This document shows, piece by piece, positions 51,721 through 63,310 of a stretch of DNA of 64,000 nt. The stretch spans positions 5,893,606 to 5,957,605 of the forward strand of contig NC_088305.1 in the NCBI RefSeq assembly GCF_032854445.1, given 5' to 3'. Each line of letters begins with the position of its first letter. Within the stretch, counting starts at the first letter, position 1. The notes below the pieces were generated by a model, which saw only the letters and a program-made list of their open reading frames with translations, was not told the origin of the DNA and searched no databases. Made by a program: the position numbers and the translations under genes. The stretch comes from Liolophura sinensis. Its lineage: Eukaryota; Mollusca; Polyplacophora; Chitonida; Chitonidae.

Positions 51721-52110
51721 ACGTCCTCGGTGGCTTAATGGCCAGAGCGCCCGCCTCACAGTTGGGAGACCTGGGGTCAAAACCCGAAATGTTAGAGCTA
51801 AATATCATGTAAATGAGATGTTGTATTATGACCGCTTCGGTACTTAATGGCTAGAGTGAAACCTGGGATCAAACCTGGGTCGCGTCATACCAATAAAGGT
51901 ACTTCTTGCTGTCTTGCTTGGCGACCGAGTGGTCCGGTGTCGGTTTAATGTGACTGGATGTGTTGCCATGGCTGGTGTCTTTGGCATGGTACTTCAGTGG
52001 TAGCAGCAAATTGGCGGCATGGCCACAAGAAGACACAGTATATGTACACACACCTAATGACTCCTCGTCATCATGCATGTATGACTGACAAAAAGGGCGA
52101 CGTAAAACCA
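51721..52110 (+). mobile_element. Family-2 tRNA-derived SINE-like repeat, near full length
   Basis: The head tcctcggtggcttaatggcc and agagcgcccgcctcacagtt contains an A-box-like segment, and gacctggggtcaaaaccc a B-box-like one. A second head-like stretch follows near 51840, then tcatgcatgtatgactgaca and gacgtaaaacc. It is the clearest head for this family in the window. Confidence 0.75.
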
Positions 52111-52237
52111 CACTCATACATACATACTTCTTCATATCGAGTGGCATCTTCTGATTCAAATTCGCTGTTCAGCTAATTAAATCAAACTTGTCAGGATTTC
52201 TACCTGCATATTGGTTATATCCAGGAACCAAATCAAA

Positions 52238-52504
52238 TTCATTTATTTATTTGATTGGTGTTTTACGCCGTACTCAAGAATATTTCACTTATACAAAGGA
52301 GGCCAGCATTGTGGTGGGAGGAACCGGGGAAGAGCCAGGCAACAACCCACGACCATCCGCAGGTTGCTGGTAGAACTTCTCACTTACGGCTGGAGAGGAA
52401 GCCAGCAATAGCTGGGCTTGAACTCACAGCGACCGCATTAGTAAGAAGGCCCTGGGTCATTACGCTGCGCTAGCGTTCTAACGAACTGAGCCACGGAGGC
52501 CACT
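52238..52504 (-). mobile_element. Full-length family-1 SINE with target-site duplication
   Basis: Tail tttatttgattggtgtttta at left and head end actgagccacggaggccact at right. The 10-bp repeat ccaaatcaaa flanks it at 52228-52237 and 52505-52514. Confidence 0.93.
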
Positions 52505-53379
52505 CCAAATCAAAACTAATCGACCAGGATTCATAAAACAGCACAAGCACAAAAGAATTTAAAGTAAACTTAACATATCTGATCAGGTAAGCGTGCGTAA
52601 TGTAGCTTTAGTTCTTTTATTAATTGTTTGACCAGGTTTAAAATTGTACTCTTGTTGGGTGGGTGGAGACTGGGATGTCGGTTAGCCCTCCGATTTTTTG
52701 ATATGCGTATGCAGGTCAGTGGATTTACTGTACCTTAAAACGATACCCCAACTCCCACCCTTTCACTCAGTAAATAAACTGAGATTCCCAGAATTTTATG
52801 AAACTTTATGAAACCATGTAAAGATCATGGAACACCACTAAAATAGGCCAACGGGATCTGTTGCTGTGTAAATATTGGGCAATAGGGGGGACCTGGGTAT
52901 ATGCATTATTGAACGGGGGGGCAGCTACGTGCAGCTAAACAGCATGTCACTGGGAGTTATCTCCCTTGGTATGGTAAGGTAACTTTTCCTTGACACTGGC
53001 GTCTCGGTTTGACGGGGAAGTGCCGGTTTTTCTCTTCCCGTGCGCTAGTAATACGCTACCAGTTTGTGTTACCAGGAGGCATAGGTTCCATGCTCCATCT
53101 GTAGATTTCAGGGGAAATCGGTGTGCATGGAATGGACAATAAGACTCGACGGTCATCGTACATGTATGCCCTACCATTAAATTCTTATCCTTGTATTGCC
53201 TTCCGCACCTGAGCTTGTTTACACGATGGACAGCAGACGACGTGGTAGCCTACATGTAGTGGGTAATGTGTATTTTGCTGTGTGTTATATTTTCTGAACT
53301 TTGTTTCAGAGATTTGTTACAGGATTGTCCGATGGACACCAAATACCGCGAGACAGCACCGAGGGCTTAACGCCACTTG

Positions 53380-53660
53380 GAGCCTCACTGACCGAGGGGC
53401 TTCGCACGCCAGCGCGGCGCAACGACCCACGTGTCTCCCACAAATGCGGCTGTTGTGAGTTCAAGTCCAGCTCATGCTGGCTTCCTCTCCGACCGTACCT
53501 GGGAAGGTTTTCCAGCAACCTGCAGACGATCGTGGGTTTCTCCCGGGCTCTGCCCGGTTTCCTCCTACCATAATGCTGGACGTCGTCATATAAGAGAAAT
53601 ATTCTTGAGTAATGCGTAAAACACAAATAAAATAAATAAATAAATCAATAAATACGTCAC
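53380..53660 (+). mobile_element. Family-1 SINE, near full length
   Basis: Head agcctcactgaccgaggggc (damaged A box), B box gagttcaagtcc, body cagctcatgctggcttcctc, tail ttgagtaatgcgtaaaacac and aataaataaataaat. The 3' flank (acgtcactgtttctgagtag) is shared with the element at 55185. Confidence 0.85.
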
Positions 53661-54633
53661 TGTTTCTGAGTAGTTGTGCTTGTAAAGCAAAGAAATAGTA
53701 CATAACCACTGATAAATAATAAAGTGACTAAATCTACAACATTACATCATAGCTATGTTGTGGGGATGTGGGAATGTGAATAAACAGTATAGTATATGTG
53801 AGTATAGCTGCAATTTTGACAGTCCATCCCATACATAACACTCACAAACCATTGAAGCAACAACATAACAACAAGTCCTTTTATCTCAAAGAGTTTAATT
53901 TTGTTTTGTAATAAAATATTAAAATACGGTAACATATTTTGTGCATACTTATAGTTTACGACAGCATAAAATACAGGACATATATTGCACGTGTAAAGGA
54001 GATTACTTCTGTTAAAGGCGGAGTTGGAAAACAACTAACCCATTAAACCAAACCAAACCGAGACGGTAGACTTTCGTTAAATAAGTTAAGCATTTAAAGG
54101 TACCTTACAAAAGATAATCACTAAACTATTACTTTTATCTGTCTGAATTTTACTCGTCGATTTGCAATACTCGGCCTTCTTACATGTTAAGCTTTACACG
54201 TATTTAACAATAGTGAATGTCAAGATGGCGTGTGGGACCGGAAGCACAAACCGCCATGATGGCTGCAGCTAGTCATAAACGCATATCAGCTTGATCTTGC
54301 CGCTTTGTCTGACTTCTTGTCAGTATGTGAAATGTGTGTGGCAGAGTACAGAAAGCTGTTCTAGAAAGCTAGCAGGGACTTGAGTCCGTGGAAGTACACA
54401 CGAGCCAGAGGAAGGCGACAAGTTTCCAAGAACATGTTTTCCCAGAGTCGGACGAAGGATTCCTGTGACTGGCTACGTCTTCTGCACGAGACATTAGCGT
54501 GACGCACTATGACTGGATTATCCACGGATTCTGCTTTCCGTGCTGTCATTCTACGATGTAGTGTCTACTATGTCTACGTGGTTAATACTCTCTAAGGTGA
54601 AGCTATTAATGAAAGTTTTTGGCGACATAATAC

Positions 54634-54835
54634 TTAAAATCCGCAACTAGAGCACAATTCCTTGAAGTCGATCATTCCGTCACCGCTGTTGTCTGCCGCC
54701 GTGATCATCTCGTTGATGTCGGATAGCGTTGCCTGGCAACCACCGGCTTCCAGAGCCTGTCGAAATTCCTCGGCATTGATTTTACCGCTGCCGTCTTGAT
54801 CTATTTGCTTGAAAATTCTTCGAAGGTTGCTTTCA
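54634..54835 (-). CDS. EF-hand gene, terminal exon
   Basis: Acceptor tgttttccag on the minus strand, then ESNLRRIFKQIDQDGSGKIN to CSSCGF and TAA at 54634-54636. It completes a codon left by aa at the end of the upstream exon (Asn). Confidence 0.9.
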
Positions 54836-55603
54836 CTGGAAAACAAATTAAGACATACAGATTAAAAGTACTTCACGTACCTTTCAGTGTTTACATAATT
54901 TTATGTCGTAACGTTATCCTATTGGGTCACATCGGCAGTTTTCATTCCTGATACCTTCATCCACTTTGTGCTTTTCCTTTGCTGTATCATTTACCAAGTG
55001 TACCAGCAATGACTTTTCGGAGTTTTCATAAAACGCACACCACTGAGATTAAGACGGTAGAATAAGTGAATTCAGCTTTTTTTTAAACAATACTTAGTTT
55101 GTAACCATACAACGCCAACCAAGGGACCAATACCTGTCTTCAAAAACTAAATAGAGGTTTACACTTTTGTGCTTTTCTGCATTACGTCACTGCAGTGGCC
55201 GCGCAGTGAACCAGGAGCCTCTCACCAGTGCCTTCGCTCTGAGGTCAAATACCTTCGTATAAGTGAAATATTTTTTCGTAAAACACCAATAATTATCTAC
55301 TATCAAATAAATATTTAAATAAATAAATACGTCAGTGTTTCTGAATAGTCGTGCTCGTAAAGCAAAGAGACACCGTAACAGCAGAAAATGGCGTGTTATT
55401 ACACAGCTTGGACCTGATTGGTTTGGTTGAAAATGTTTTCTTTTGAAATTCGACCATTTATATATTTCTGTTTTCAAAGGCTGTATAGCATGTGTTCTTT
55501 ATACTCACTTGAGCTCGGTCCGGGGTTTCTGATTGATCAGCTCTAGAAGTTCTTCTTGGTTGATCAACCGCGTGTTGTCCTTGTCAGCATCAAGGAATTT
55601 GTC
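54634..55603 (-). CDS. EF-hand calcium-binding protein (calmodulin/troponin C-like), last two exons
   Basis: Two exons on the minus strand join in phase and encode about 99 residues with three EF-hand regions. The upstream exon has LDADKDNTRLINQEELLELI. As a 12-residue loop (DKDNTRLINQEE) it has Thr at position 5 and Arg where Gly is expected at 6, so this hand is degenerate. The last exon has two canonical loops, DQDGSGKINAEE and DNSGDGMIDFKE, then the end CSSCGF. These loops bind Ca2+ through Asp, Asn, Ser and the final Glu. Length and spacing suggest a small calmodulin-like sensor. The start of the gene was not found with confidence; 61102-61186 is a candidate. The exact subfamily is not recognised. 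Confidence 0.85.
55185..55330 (+). mobile_element. Internally deleted family-1 SINE in the EF-hand intron
   Basis: It keeps part of the head (ccaggagcctctcaccagtg) and the tail (ataagtgaaatatttttt, aaaacaccaat), but most of the body is gone. Its 3' flank aaatacgtcagtgtttctga resembles that of the SINE at 53380. Confidence 0.7.
55509..55603 (-). CDS. EF-hand gene, penultimate exon
   Basis: Acceptor ccaccatcag and donor ctcaa|gtgagt on the minus strand. It encodes DKFLDADKDNTRLINQEELL then ELINQKPRTEL. The open frame has no start codon, so earlier exons are needed. Confidence 0.85.
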
Positions 55604-55760
55604 CTGATGGTGGAAAAATCACATACCATTAGTCTAGAAATAAAACAGTTCATCTGGCTGTACTTGAGTCGTCTTACAGAGAAGACTTCAAGTCTTTTTA
55701 TCAAAGTATGCCTCTCTTTATGAGGTTTGTATCGGCTCAATTTCTCCACACACCCATATA

Positions 55761-55903
55761 TTTATTTATTTGATTGGCGTTTTACGCCGTACACAAGAAT
55801 ATTTCATTTATACGACAGCGGCCAGCATTATGGCGGGAGGAAACCGGACAGAGCCCGGGGGAAATCCACGACCATCCGCAGGTTGCTGACAAACCTTCCC
55901 ACT
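55761..55903 (-). mobile_element. 5'-truncated family-1 SINE with target-site duplication
   Basis: Tail and core up to gttgctgacaaaccttccc, head missing. The 11-bp repeat acacccatata is at 55750-55760 and 55904-55914. Confidence 0.93.
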
Positions 55904-56928
55904 ACACCCATATAAAGCGGACATCCGTCATAACACATATGAACGCCTACAACATGAATGAACAAATAACTAAGACTGAATATGAATCAGTGAATGAATA
56001 AGTAGGTTATTATGCAGCTAATCCATTAATCCATCATGCAGGTTTTGTTTTCTGAAGGCTTAATTTAGGGATAGTTTGCAAATTGTATATAATAATTTAT
56101 ATAGGGATTTGTTTAATTTCATGACATAAAACTCATATGCATAGTGAAGGCTATTTCTGCGAACACACGGTCGTACAATATCGACGAAATCTGCAAAACA
56201 AATTGTCAAGAACAAAAGTGGCATGATTCGTAATTCCCTTTACAGCATAGCACGAAGGCGGTGCAGAATGTATTAAGTGTGCATGGGGTAGGGTGGGTCG
56301 TAGGCGTCATAAAGGGTCAGGATTTACCCTAGCTACCATGTAACAGTGGTGTAACATTACTTAAAATCCAGTCGTTAACAAATAATACGTGAGACATACA
56401 TCAAAATGTCATCTATAGCAGAAGTTTAGGTTTGGGTTCCGAGTCTGACCCACTTGGTTACCCACCCTAGCAGGTCGTACTCGCGCTACTCACTAAACAT
56501 TCCTCACCGTTAACAATGGCTTTCTTGCGAATTAGCAGCTAATTTATTCAACAAAACTAACTTCACCACATCTCCCACGTGAAGGCCAATTTTGTAATGT
56601 GCCAATCTGAAAATGTCAACTAGGTTGCCCTTTGGACTGAAACGCTGCGTATGCATTCAGATATACACATCCTGTAGCAATCTCGTCTGGACAATTTCGC
56701 ATCGTGCGTCCAGTTCTGTCTATATTAGCTCTCAACGATCTGTCATTAAGCTGTACCGCTGTTTATCCCCCATACCAACTGCTTTATGTTCATAAACTTG
56801 GGGAGCAAACAATTGTGGGATTTTATTCAGAGTGTTATCTGTTGGATAAAATGTGCCAAAAACGGCTGACTTCAGAAAATTCACAATAAAATAAACACCG
56901 CAATAACTACACCGTTAAATAATCTGAT

Positions 56929-57345
56929 TCACGCCTTCAGAAAATGTACACTAATGCCGGAGGAAATCACGCCTTCAGAAAATGTACACTCATGTCGGAG
57001 TAAATCTCGCCTACAGAAAATGTACACTAATGCCCGAGTAAATCACGCCTTCAGAAAATGTACACTAATGTCGGAGTAAATCACACCTACAGAAAATGTA
57101 CACTAATGCCCGAGTAAATCACGCCTACAGAAAATGTATACTAATGCCGGAGGAAATCACGCCTTCAGAAAATGTACACTAATGCCGGAGTAAATCACGC
57201 CTTCAGAAAATGTACACTAATGCCCGAGTAAATCACGCCTTCAGAAAATGTACACTAATGCCGGAGTAAATCACGCCTACAGAAAATGTACATTAATGCC
57301 GGAGTAAATCACTCCTTCAGAAAATGTACACCAATGCCGGAACAA
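56929..57345. repeat. 38-bp minisatellite, about 11 copies
   Basis: Units read acgcc(t/a)tcagaaaatg, tacactaatg(c/t)c and (g/c)gag(t/g)aaatc, in a 38-bp step with substitutions and almost no length change. Unit variants (cggag or cgag, ttcag or acag) are interleaved. Confidence 0.95.
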
Positions 57346-60300
57346 ATCAAACAGTCAGACAATCAGTCAGTATTACGATTCACATTTATTTTCATCCTCA
57401 ATAAAAAAAAGCTCTTGCAAATGCTTCCTGCTAGCGCATTGCTTTATAGAATAGAATCCCTAACAGAGTAGATATCTTGCAATATCTTCTCACGCCCTAG
57501 TTCCCGCTAAATTCGCCACAGGCAATGATAGCCCATGGTTGACTACACAGAGTTCCCGCCAAGACCGTTAGGTTATTTGTACTTGATGACTCCGTCTTAC
57601 TTCCGCAGCAATATATGTACGCTATCTCTGAATATATAAATGGGGATTTTAAATGGCGAGAACAAGTATTCGTCTTTCCACCCATCTAGAGCTGCTATCA
57701 GCGATATTTCTTGAGCCCCCTTGACGTCGTTTCTGTGGTTTTGTTTGTTAAATGTGTCAACAACGCGGCATTTTGATTATTTCTACGCCACTGGCGACTT
57801 GTAGATTGTTCTTAAAATCACTCCATATATTTACCCAATTCTGCATAGGCCTTGGTACTGAGGGGGATGTACCACGTTTGAATAAAATCTTAACAATTAA
57901 GAGGGCGGACTTCATCGGTTCCATTGGCCAACTATCACCACAATGTCGTAACTTTCTGGTTTTACTCGCTGTGCTGCAGTCTTTCATATTATTACGAATT
58001 TCTACTTCATCACATTACGCCATTCGCATCAGTGACGAAAATTACATTGTGATGCAATAGTCTCTATTCACAGTATTAATCAAAGCAAGGCATGGAGGCG
58101 TGTGAAAGCACAGGACAATCCCATGTGTGAAAGAACAGAAAGAAAAAAGGGACTGTTATTCGTTGTTATAGCTGCACGCATGTACATGTGAGTCTCGCGG
58201 TTTACATGCCCTGTTGTTGTGCTTAAGTGTTCCGTCTAATGCTCTGCTGCATAAATACTGGATGACGGACGATGACATATGTATTCAGAAACGTTAACGG
58301 TTGATACCTTGCTGTGTTTGAACACACAGCACGGAGTCATTCCTCACGCACGAGAAATGCAGGATGGCATAATTTAGTCACTTTTCTCCATCTTTCTCGG
58401 CAACGAACTGCCTGGACGTTAACAGATTTCTTTTGCTTTCTTTACCTCCCAATTGTTCCTCTCACGCCGTCTCGGATGTCATGTGACTTTGAACGTGATT
58501 TGTACCATAGGTTTTGAATTCGGCGTATGTTGTCTTATGTTGTTGCACATTTTTCTCTCATATATACTGTAAACTCTATCATATTCTGAAACAATATTTG
58601 CTCACTTAAAAGTACTTAAAAATGTAGTTTATTGACCTGTCTTGGCCGATATAAGAGATACCTCAGAACGTAGCAAGTGTAGGCCTACTCTGACCTAAGC
58701 GACATGCACAAGAAAGTGTTTTTCATACACCTGTGATGTCTAACAACATCTCACACACTAATTTTAAAACGTGTTGTTATTGCAGGTAGCCTAAATAAGT
58801 AAACTAGAGACAAAATGGATCGCAATGGATAATCAACTTGACACTTTATACCCCCTTGACGTTAACATATCGTTGAGAGATGCGACACCTGATATATCAG
58901 CAAACACCTTATTCTTCGGTGATAGAAATGTTATTTTTACCAATTAGAAATGTTATTATTTGCACATTTATGCAAAAACACAAACTCTGTTTGGTCCACC
59001 ACAATACGGGGACCATGGTACAAGATAACCTGAATACGACGTACAATTAGCCGGAAATGAGTTTCTGTAATCCATGTGGAAAATGTCAAGGGCCACCAAC
59101 TATTTCGGAATGTCACAAGCTAGTCTGAACAAAGTTTAATCCAAATTGAAGCATTTTTTGTACTATATTTTGTGTTACAAATATTGTTTCAACTATAGTG
59201 ATAACAATAAATTATGATTTTTTTTTTAAAAAATTTTCATGAAAATGAAACAAATATGATATTAAAGACGTACAGCATTGAGTTAGACTAGCGACGACAG
59301 TGTGATAACTGGTAAATGGCCATACGTAACCGGTGAACTACGGTCTCTTGTAAGTTTTTCTCAATTACTGTTTTTTTACTGGAATTTTATTAGGATGAGA
59401 GATACTCATAGACACATGAATTTGAACGAACAAAAAGATATGCAAAAGCAAAATGTGACCGTAACAAAAAAACTGGTTTAAGGTTTTTCACCTGTCAATG
59501 ATAAGAAGGTGAGTGGTATTTAAATGTGTCCATATGCAAATATATTCGTCGTACACAGGTATTTGCATAGGAGACACGCGCTGGTGTGTATAGACATTTT
59601 TTCGTGCGACAGCCATCAATGTTTTAAATCGCATTTTAATGTTAATGTTCAACACGGAGGAAAATTATAATGTGTGGGTTAAACTTGTATAGGATTACAA
59701 GCCCCAGGATGCCTGCGATTAGCTTAACACCCTCAAAGCATAACGCCATTCATTAAATACGTATGGATTCGTGAGTTTAAATTACCGATCGATTTCCTTT
59801 CAAGCACGAACTTGTCAAACGAGTTTTGGACAAGGGAACTGTCTGAGGCCTTTCAGAGCGCTGAAAAGACTTGTGTCAGGTGTACATGTAGTCAAGAGAG
59901 CCAGAGACAAGAGCGTCATGGTTGGTCAAACTATAAATGAAATGTCCTTTCTTCGCACGCTCGAGATGTGTTCAAATGTCACGGTGACCGTTTCGGTTCA
60001 GTTGAGGCCATGAAATGTCAGGAGTGGTTGTTGATCGGACAGAGTGTCCACAAAGAACGCTAAAAAGCAGAAACAATGCAAGTGAGCAAAAGAAGATGAC
60101 CCGCGACAACTGCCTGACGCTCTGACGGTGCTGCTGGACAAACTACCGGAAAAAGTTACGTAACATCAAGATCGTGAAAAATGTCAGTATTGAGACAACC
60201 TTAATATGTATCTACCAGAATGAATGGATGGATGATTAGGGCTTTAACGCCATCTAAAGTACAAGACACATGCTGGACACTGGCACTCATTCAGTTTAGT

Positions 60301-60894
60301 AGTCACAAAATATGACACTTTTGTTTTGTTGCCACACTACGTTCTATTTCCTTAACACATTGCAGACCTGATGCTGGTAAGGAATGGAATTCCTCTACAA
60401 TCGGGCAGAACACCAAGACAACTCCAGACACTGAGAGTGACATGCAAAAACAACCAAGAGGAAAATGAATCTGAATGTTCCCCTGTTTTCAGCTGCGATA
60501 AGCAGCTCTTTATCAGTCGCTCTATCTGTGCGATTGTTGATTGGTCCCATTTTTTTTAACATCCTGTATTTTGATAAAGGCTATTCTCTTAATAGTAGTC
60601 CCGAGTAAAAGATGACCATAGACTTTTGGCCGAACTTCGGAGCATTTGCAAATTTGCGCTTGTTGAAATAGCACTTAGATGTGGGTTAGTTTAATGAAAA
60701 TAATATCAGCTAGTGGTAGACAAATTTATGTGTGTACAAAATTGGATTACCTAATATAAAACCGTGCAAGACATCACTGGTTTCGATCCAGCGACCCCAT
60801 CGGGCAGAGATCGATAGCAGAATCTTTTAGTCGACTGCTATGTCAGCCTCCCGTTATGTTTCACTTGATATATGCACGTATGACAGATTTGTCT

Positions 60895-60950
60895 TTATTT
60901 ATTTGATTGGTATTTTACGCCTTACTCAAGAATAAGCAGATTTATACGGC
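60895..60950 (-). mobile_element. Short family-1 SINE tail
   Basis: Only tatttatttgattggtattt, tacgccttactcaagaata and a few more bases remain. Confidence 0.7.
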
Positions 60951-61101
60951 GTGACGTAAGCAACAATTACAATAAGATATTCCGGTATAAAGCATTTCGT
61001 GGGAAAAATGTTGCTGTTTTTTCTCACACATTTACATAAAATGTACTTTAATTTTGCACAAATATGTGTGTTCAAAGTTAGCCTGACTTTAGTTAACTCA
61101 C

Positions 61102-61186
61102 TTTGGTGAAGAATGCCAGTTTTCTCCATCAAGTCAATAGTCCGGGCGAATTTATACAATGTGAAATAACTCTCCCGTGTTGTCAT
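61102..61186 (-). CDS. Candidate first exon, possibly of the EF-hand gene
   Basis: From an ATG at 61184-61186 (minus) 28 codons read MTTRESYFTLYKFARTIDLM then EKTGILHQ, ending at donor caaa|gtgagt. Composition looks coding. The phase (one base left over) does not fit directly onto the 55603 exon, so an intermediate exon would be needed, or this belongs to another gene. Confidence 0.35.
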
Positions 61187-61593
61187 TAACAATCACACAT
61201 GTCCACGCAGTCATGCATATGAGTTTATCACTAACGCACCTGGTGTAAGCATCATTAGGACAAAAAAAAACACATCCACTACACAACCGTTTGTAATGAC
61301 TAGCTCAATCATGTGGCATATACAGGCTATCTGTGGCAGGAGATTTCAGAGCCTCAGCGACAATTACTGTTTAAAATCCTTTTTGTGGACAGCTGTCTTT
61401 TTTTTTTCCTTCAGTTTTCCCCTTTCCCCCTCTTCCCTATCCATCACCTGTTTCAACAACTGCAAATTTCAGCCACATTTCCTTAAGCCGACTTATCATA
61501 CGGCAGATTTCAACCAGTGTAATTTTATGCCAAACTTCCATATTAATTCCAGATGTACAGTCTGGCCACTGTGCAGATTTCTGCAGAATACCA

Positions 61594-61712
61594 CTTATTT
61601 ATTTATTTATTTATTTATTTATTTCATTGATGTTTTACGCCTTACTCAAGAATATTTAACTCATACAACAGCGGTCAGCATTACGGTGGGAGGAAACACA
61701 GCCCGGGGGAGA
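61594..61712 (-). mobile_element. 5'-truncated family-1 SINE
   Basis: A long tttattta tail, then ttcattgatgttttacgcct and the core up to aacacagcccgggggagac. The TTTA tail makes the target-site duplication ambiguous. Confidence 0.82.
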
Positions 61713-63194
61713 CAACTTATTTATTAGAAGTAGGTTAGTCTCCTTCACCCCTAAACAAACACTGATAGTATGTATACATGTGGGCTAGGAAAACCCTTCC
61801 CTGGATGCCACAGGCCTGAGTTACAACACCCATTCTTTACTCCACAGTGGTGCCACCTACACATCCTGTATATTGCGGTCATATCCACTGACGTGATCCA
61901 GCAGAATAACGGCAAAACGTGACCAGGCCTTTCTCTGGACTGAACGGAAAGATTAGAATGCAATGTGAGGTTTGGCAGAAAACAAGAGGTTCCCCCGAAA
62001 ACTAGGTGATTTGCATGTCTCTAATATGTTCAGTCTGTTTTGCAACAATTTCGATCTCTATGTACAGAAGTTTAGCAATTTTTTAATTCACTCCTCGAAG
62101 GAACTTCTTTTAGGAAAATATAACAGCTTATTATTAGTCGAAATGCTGTTTTGTTTTTCTTTCCCTGAGAGTCAAACACTATTTTTCCTCATTTATCAAT
62201 AAAACCTGGTGTTTACTAATAACAACTTCACTGTCGTTAGCAAAAATGACAAACTTATTCCTCTTGCACTCTGTAGTGTTTGACTGCTTATTTCAGGTTG
62301 TGAGCACAATCAGAAAAAAGTTTTACAGCTCACATGATAAAAACGGTCATACACCAATTTATCGCCCTCACCACTAAAATAGCCCTAAATTAGCGAATTA
62401 GATTACAAAGGCCTTAAATAAAGACAATCTTTTCACAGCAGGGTTAATTAAAAACAAAAAGAGGGAATTTTTATAGTTTGTTAAAAATAAGCATCCGGTC
62501 TTACATAATTCAACGCACAGAAAGACACTAGGGCTATACCGTTGTGTGACATCACGTCATTCAGTCACGTGCCGGGGAGTTAAATATTCAGACAGACAGA
62601 CACTCAAATAAAGAGCTGCCGGCATGCATGCCCTTTTTGCATACTAACACGAATTCGTCTGGATGGTCAAAGTTAATGTGTAAGACAGCAATAGTAACGT
62701 AACCTGTATTATTAAATGACATAAAAATGAGTCACAAACGCGAATCCAATTTGTTATACACGCCATTAAATCTATGTATATTATGGTGAGTCACTGTATA
62801 TTAAACATGACTTATGACCTGAATGTCAAGCATATTGGACATCCGTCACCTGTACAGGTGCGCTGACTATCTCATTAGCATACACTTGAAGAGCATGTGA
62901 TTATAAGCAGAAAAACAAGAAAGAGCTACCTGCAGGAATATATAGATGAGACGAGAAATACATTTGACATACTATGATTAGTTTCTGTGACTGCCTATGG
63001 TATTTTCCTTAATCTCAAATGCCCACACGTATTTGGTCTGAAATATGATCTTTAAGAGGTATTTGTTTAGACAGCCACGAGAACAATTTATTGCTGTATG
63101 GAATTCTCGATGAAAGGTGGTAAAAGTCGGTTAAACAAATAGTATCAATTGTTACTAGTATTTTGACGTTCCATTCACAGATTCTTTGCGGCGA

Positions 63195-63310
63195 AATAGT
63201 GAGTGAGTGCTTTGGTTTTAAGGTCGTGCGTAACAATTTTTCAGTCATAAGATGACGAGCAATATATTGAAGCCATAAGCTCGTTATTAGACCTAACGAA
63301 CACAACGGCC
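63195..63310 (-). mobile_element. Family-2 SINE tail fragment, inverted
   Basis: It begins gtgagtgagtgctttggttt and taaggtcgtgcgtaacaatt then tttcagtcataagatgacga, the inverse of the family-2 tail. Beyond 63270 the match fades. Confidence 0.6.

Larger units (their letters stand above)
50709..54633. other. Spacer between dehydratase B and the EF-hand gene
   Basis: No gene supported. It holds a family-2 SINE (51721), a full family-1 SINE (52238) and another (53380). A 62-codon minus frame at 54361-54549 lies downstream of the EF-hand stop and is probably 3' UTR or chance. Confidence 0.55.
55915..61101. other. Possible first-intron region of the EF-hand gene, or spacer
   Basis: No further exon could be supported on either strand. 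Apart from the 38-bp array at 56929 and a SINE remnant at 60895, I see AT-rich sequence with short chance frames. A tRNA-like segment lies near 60770-60855 on the minus strand (see rejected items). Confidence 0.5.

Noticed and set aside
53301-53626. 90- and 106-codon frames on both strands
   Set aside because: Both are translations of the SINE at 53380. The same peptide words occur at every SINE copy.
59771-60013. 80-codon + frame
   Set aside because: No motif, no splice-consistent partners, and composition not distinct from surroundings.
60770-60855. tRNA-like segment on the minus strand (ctggatcgaaacc as B box)
   Set aside because: I could not fit acceptor and anticodon stems. It is probably a decayed SINE head or chance.
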